Position numbers and translations under genes: made by a program. A stretch of 64,000 nt of DNA from NCBI RefSeq assembly GCF_044784365.2, contig NZ_CP173062.2. The stretch is one strand, 5' to 3'. Below, in pieces: positions 62,219 to 64,000 of the stretch; the stretch's first letter is position 1; every line of letters starts with the position of its first letter. The notes under the pieces are model-generated. The model did not search any database and was not told the DNA's origin. It saw only the letters and a list, made by a program, of their open reading frames with translations. Source of the stretch: Cetobacterium_A somerae. GTDB lineage: Bacteria > Fusobacteriota > Fusobacteriia > Fusobacteriales > Fusobacteriaceae.

Positions 62219-62884
62219 TTAACGTCTATAAAAATCTCTAATTTCTGTTTTTAAAATAAAGATTTGTCCATTCTCAACTTTAACAAGACCTAGCTCTTTA
62301 AGTTTTTTTATACCTCTTGAAACAGTTTCTCTATTAGTTCCTAACATATCTGCCAAATAGGTGTTATTTACTTTTACTGTAAAACCATGAAATTCCTTGT
62401 ATTCATATCCAAAATCTTTTGCTAATTTCCATAGTTTTGCAGCAATTCTTTTATCCATAGATATAGTTGTTGTATTTTTTAATTGTCGATATAAACGTTT
62501 TGTCTTTTTTGAAAGAGATTTTATCATTAAGATAGCTAAATCTGGATATTTTAAAATTAATCTTTTAAGCTCTTTTATTGGAATAATCATCACTTTAACA
62601 TCAGTAAAAGCATCACAACTAACACTTGTTTTTTGTGATTCATCATATACCATAGTATCATTTAAAAATGAATCTTTTCCCAGCAAATAGATTATTTTTC
62701 TTTTTCCATCTGAATTATCTTTATATACTGTAACATTTCCACTAATTATGAAATATATACTCTCACAAAATGAGTGCTCTAAAAAAAGAGTTTCTCCCTG
62801 CTTAAACTCTTGGCATTGAGAAACTCTTAATAAATTATCTAAGCACTCCTTTGAAAGGGAACTACTTAAGTAATCTTGATTCAT
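62219..62884 (-). CDS. Crp/Fnr-family transcriptional regulator
   Basis: A 221-residue regulator with an N-terminal cyclic-nucleotide-binding-type barrel (about 15-120, FLEHSFCESIYFIISGN) and a C-terminal winged helix. The recognition helix has R185-E186-T187-V188-S189-R190, the same base-contacting positions as RETVGR of E. coli CRP, which predicts a TGTGA/TCACA site. It lacks the Arg-Ser of the CRP cAMP pocket and the N-terminal Cys cluster of FNR, so the signal is unknown. Such sites lie before asrA and the FNT gene. The ATG is two bases after the deoC stop with no ribosome site, so translation depends on coupling to deoC. Confidence 0.9.
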   Translation of the reverse strand: MNQDYLSSSLSKECLDNLLRVSQCQEFKQGETLFLEHSFCESIYFIISGNVTVYKDNSDGKRKIIYLLGKDSFLNDTMVYDESQKTSVSCDAFTDVKVMIIPIKELKRLILKYPDLAILMIKSLSKKTKRLYRQLKNTTTISMDKRIAAKLWKLAKDFGYEYKEFHGFTVKVNNTYLADMLGTNRETVSRGIKKLKELGLVKVENGQIFILKTEIRDFYRR

Positions 62885-62886
62885 AA

Positions 62887-63552
62887 TTAGTATTTATTTG
62901 GGTCAGCAGTTCCAGTTGTCACTAATTCAACACCTGAACTTGTTCCTAATCTTGTTACACCTAAAGATATATATTTCTCTGCAGTTGCTAAATCTCTTAC
63001 TCCACCTGCAGCTTTTAATTCAGCTTTATCTCCAACAATCTCTTTCATTAACATTATATCTTCAAAAGTAGCTCCACCTGTTCCAAAACCTGTTGATGTT
63101 TTTACAAAATCAGCCTTTGCATCTAAACATAACTGAGTCGCTATTTTTTTCTCCTCATCAGTTAAATAACAATTCTCTATTATAACTTTCAATACATTTG
63201 TTCCAATAGCTTCTTTAATAGCTGCTATTTCATTTTTAACATACTCTGTCTCACCAGCTTTTAACATTCCAATATTGATAACCATATCAATTTCAGATGC
63301 ACCATCTTCTATACAAGTTTTTGCTTCAAAAACTTTTGACTTTGTTGACATAGCTCCTAAAGGGAAACCAATTACAGCACAAACTTTAACATCTGTTCCT
63401 GTAAGTTCTTTTGCTGCTAATTCAACATAACATCCATTTACACAAACTGAAAAGAATTTATGTTCTTTAGCTTCCGCACATAATTTTATAATATCCTTTG
63501 GTTCTGTTGTAGCTTTTAATACTGTGTGATCAATATATTTACTTAAATTCAT
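62887..63552 (-). CDS. deoC: Deoxyribose-phosphate aldolase
   Basis: A 221-residue class I aldolase that splits 2-deoxyribose 5-phosphate into glyceraldehyde 3-phosphate and acetaldehyde. Schiff-base Lys151 lies in ADFVKTSTGF, with the proton-relay Asp89 (SEIDMVINIG) and Lys180 (ELKAAGGVRD). It follows a pyrimidine-nucleoside phosphorylase gene by 29 bases, a nucleoside-salvage pairing, and is itself followed by the Crp/Fnr gene. It has an AGGAGG site. Confidence 0.95.
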   Translation of the reverse strand: MNLSKYIDHTVLKATTEPKDIIKLCAEAKEHKFFSVCVNGCYVELAAKELTGTDVKVCAVIGFPLGAMSTKSKVFEAKTCIEDGASEIDMVINIGMLKAGETEYVKNEIAAIKEAIGTNVLKVIIENCYLTDEEKKIATQLCLDAKADFVKTSTGFGTGGATFEDIMLMKEIVGDKAELKAAGGVRDLATAEKYISLGVTRLGTSSGVELVTTGTADPNKY

Positions 63553-63581
63553 TTTTCCTCCTAAAATATTCTTTATATTTA

Positions 63582-64000
63582 TTATAACCCAATATTAGAT
63601 AAAATTTCTAGAATTACTTTATTTTTTTCTACTTTTTCATCCACTATTGTATAAGCACCTTCTAAAAATCTAATAGATGATTCTAAATTTTTATCATTGT
63701 GTTGAACAAAAGCTAAAACTTCTCCCGCTTCAACATAGTCTCCAACTTTTTTAGTTAATAAAACTCCAACAGAATGATCAATTATATCATCTTTAGTCGC
63801 TCTTCCAGCTCCTAAAACCATTGCTGCTTTTCCGATCTCTTCAGCTTCAATCTTAGAAATCCATCCTGATTTTTTAGCTTTAAACTCATATTCTGATTTA
63901 AACTTTGGAAGTAATGTATAGTCATCAACTAATTTTGGATTTCCTCCTGCTGCTTCTATGAAATCTTTTAAGTGTTGAATAGCTGCACCATTAGATATAA
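63582..64000 (-). CDS. Pyrimidine-nucleoside phosphorylase, 3' part only
   Basis: The frame is open from the stop at 63582 to the right edge, giving about 139 C-terminal residues. The visible sequence (FIEAAGGNPKLVDDY, then KAAMVLGAGRATKDDIIDHS and GVLLTKKVGDYVEAGEVLA) is the C-terminal domain of the PYNP/thymidine phosphorylase family, which converts pyrimidine (deoxy)nucleosides to base and (deoxy)ribose 1-phosphate. deoC follows directly, as in other nucleoside-catabolic operons. The N-terminal half and the promoter are outside the window. Confidence 0.92.
   Translation of the reverse strand, partial: ISNGAAIQHLKDFIEAAGGNPKLVDDYTLLPKFKSEYEFKAKKSGWISKIEAEEIGKAAMVLGAGRATKDDIIDHSVGVLLTKKVGDYVEAGEVLAFVQHNDKNLESSIRFLEGAYTIVDEKVEKNKVILEILSNIGL

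Noticed and set aside
1..64000. CRISPR arrays, insertion sequences, prophage, tRNA or rRNA genes
   Set aside because: I looked for regularly spaced repeats, transposase or integrase motifs, terminal inverted repeats, and conserved tRNA or rRNA segments and saw none.

Overview
The window is AT-rich throughout (well over 70% A+T in most stretches) yet encodes a Gram-negative cell envelope: a TolC-type outer-membrane protein, an RND pump, a small beta-barrel protein and periplasmic binding proteins with plain Sec signals. These sit next to genes more usual in low-GC Firmicutes, such as a PRD activator, OpuC-type transport, and purine and fluoride riboswitches. Together with an anaerobic sulfite reductase and a Bat operon this points to the Fusobacteriota, most likely a Cetobacterium- or Fusobacterium-like anaerobe. 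The genus is inference. I saw no rRNA, tRNA, CRISPR array, insertion sequence or prophage.

Region 1 (1-16.8 kb) is mostly uptake and amino-acid metabolism: the tail of an SLC5 symporter; a fructose-family PTS permease divergent from its PRD activator; an orphan peptide-binding protein with an M20 amidohydrolase; an orphan polar amino-acid-binding protein; an SLC5 symporter overlapping birA; an ACT-domain protein; SstT; a PBP4-type DD-peptidase; and a D-2-hydroxyacid dehydrogenase with an AEC carrier. The two binding-protein genes at 6.1-8.9 kb each have a consensus promoter, a short leucine-rich ORF with a strong ribosome site, and a perfect terminator just upstream of the start codon. This is the layout of leader-peptide attenuation.

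Region 2 (17-33 kb) holds a DcuS/CitA-type two-component system, a tripartite RND pump whose outer-membrane component carries an extra N-terminal binding-protein-like domain, an M3 oligoendopeptidase, an aldehyde dehydrogenase, a small outer-membrane protein, a HAD phosphatase and a GGDEF-EAL protein. Region 3 (33-40 kb) is a seven-gene MoxR/DUF58/Bat operon.

Region 4 (40-58 kb) holds an NCS2 permease behind a purine riboswitch with the adenine-type specificity base, OpuC-type osmoprotectant uptake, a CPA antiporter behind a fluoride riboswitch, a GlcNAc/glucose PTS permease, sbcD-sbcC-murI with another peptide-binding protein, a small orphan gene, an FNT-family channel and recQ. Region 5 (57.5-64 kb, minus strand) holds a metallophosphoesterase with a MerR-type promoter, asrABC, a DUF1456 gene, a Crp/Fnr regulator, deoC and the end of a pyrimidine-nucleoside phosphorylase gene.

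The most coherent system is a candidate sulfite/sulfide regulon. The Crp/Fnr protein has a CRP-like recognition helix (RETVSR). The only two TGTGA-N6-TCACA palindromes I found lie before asrA and before the FNT channel gene. Each is centred about 41-43 bases upstream of its predicted transcription start, the position used for class II activation.
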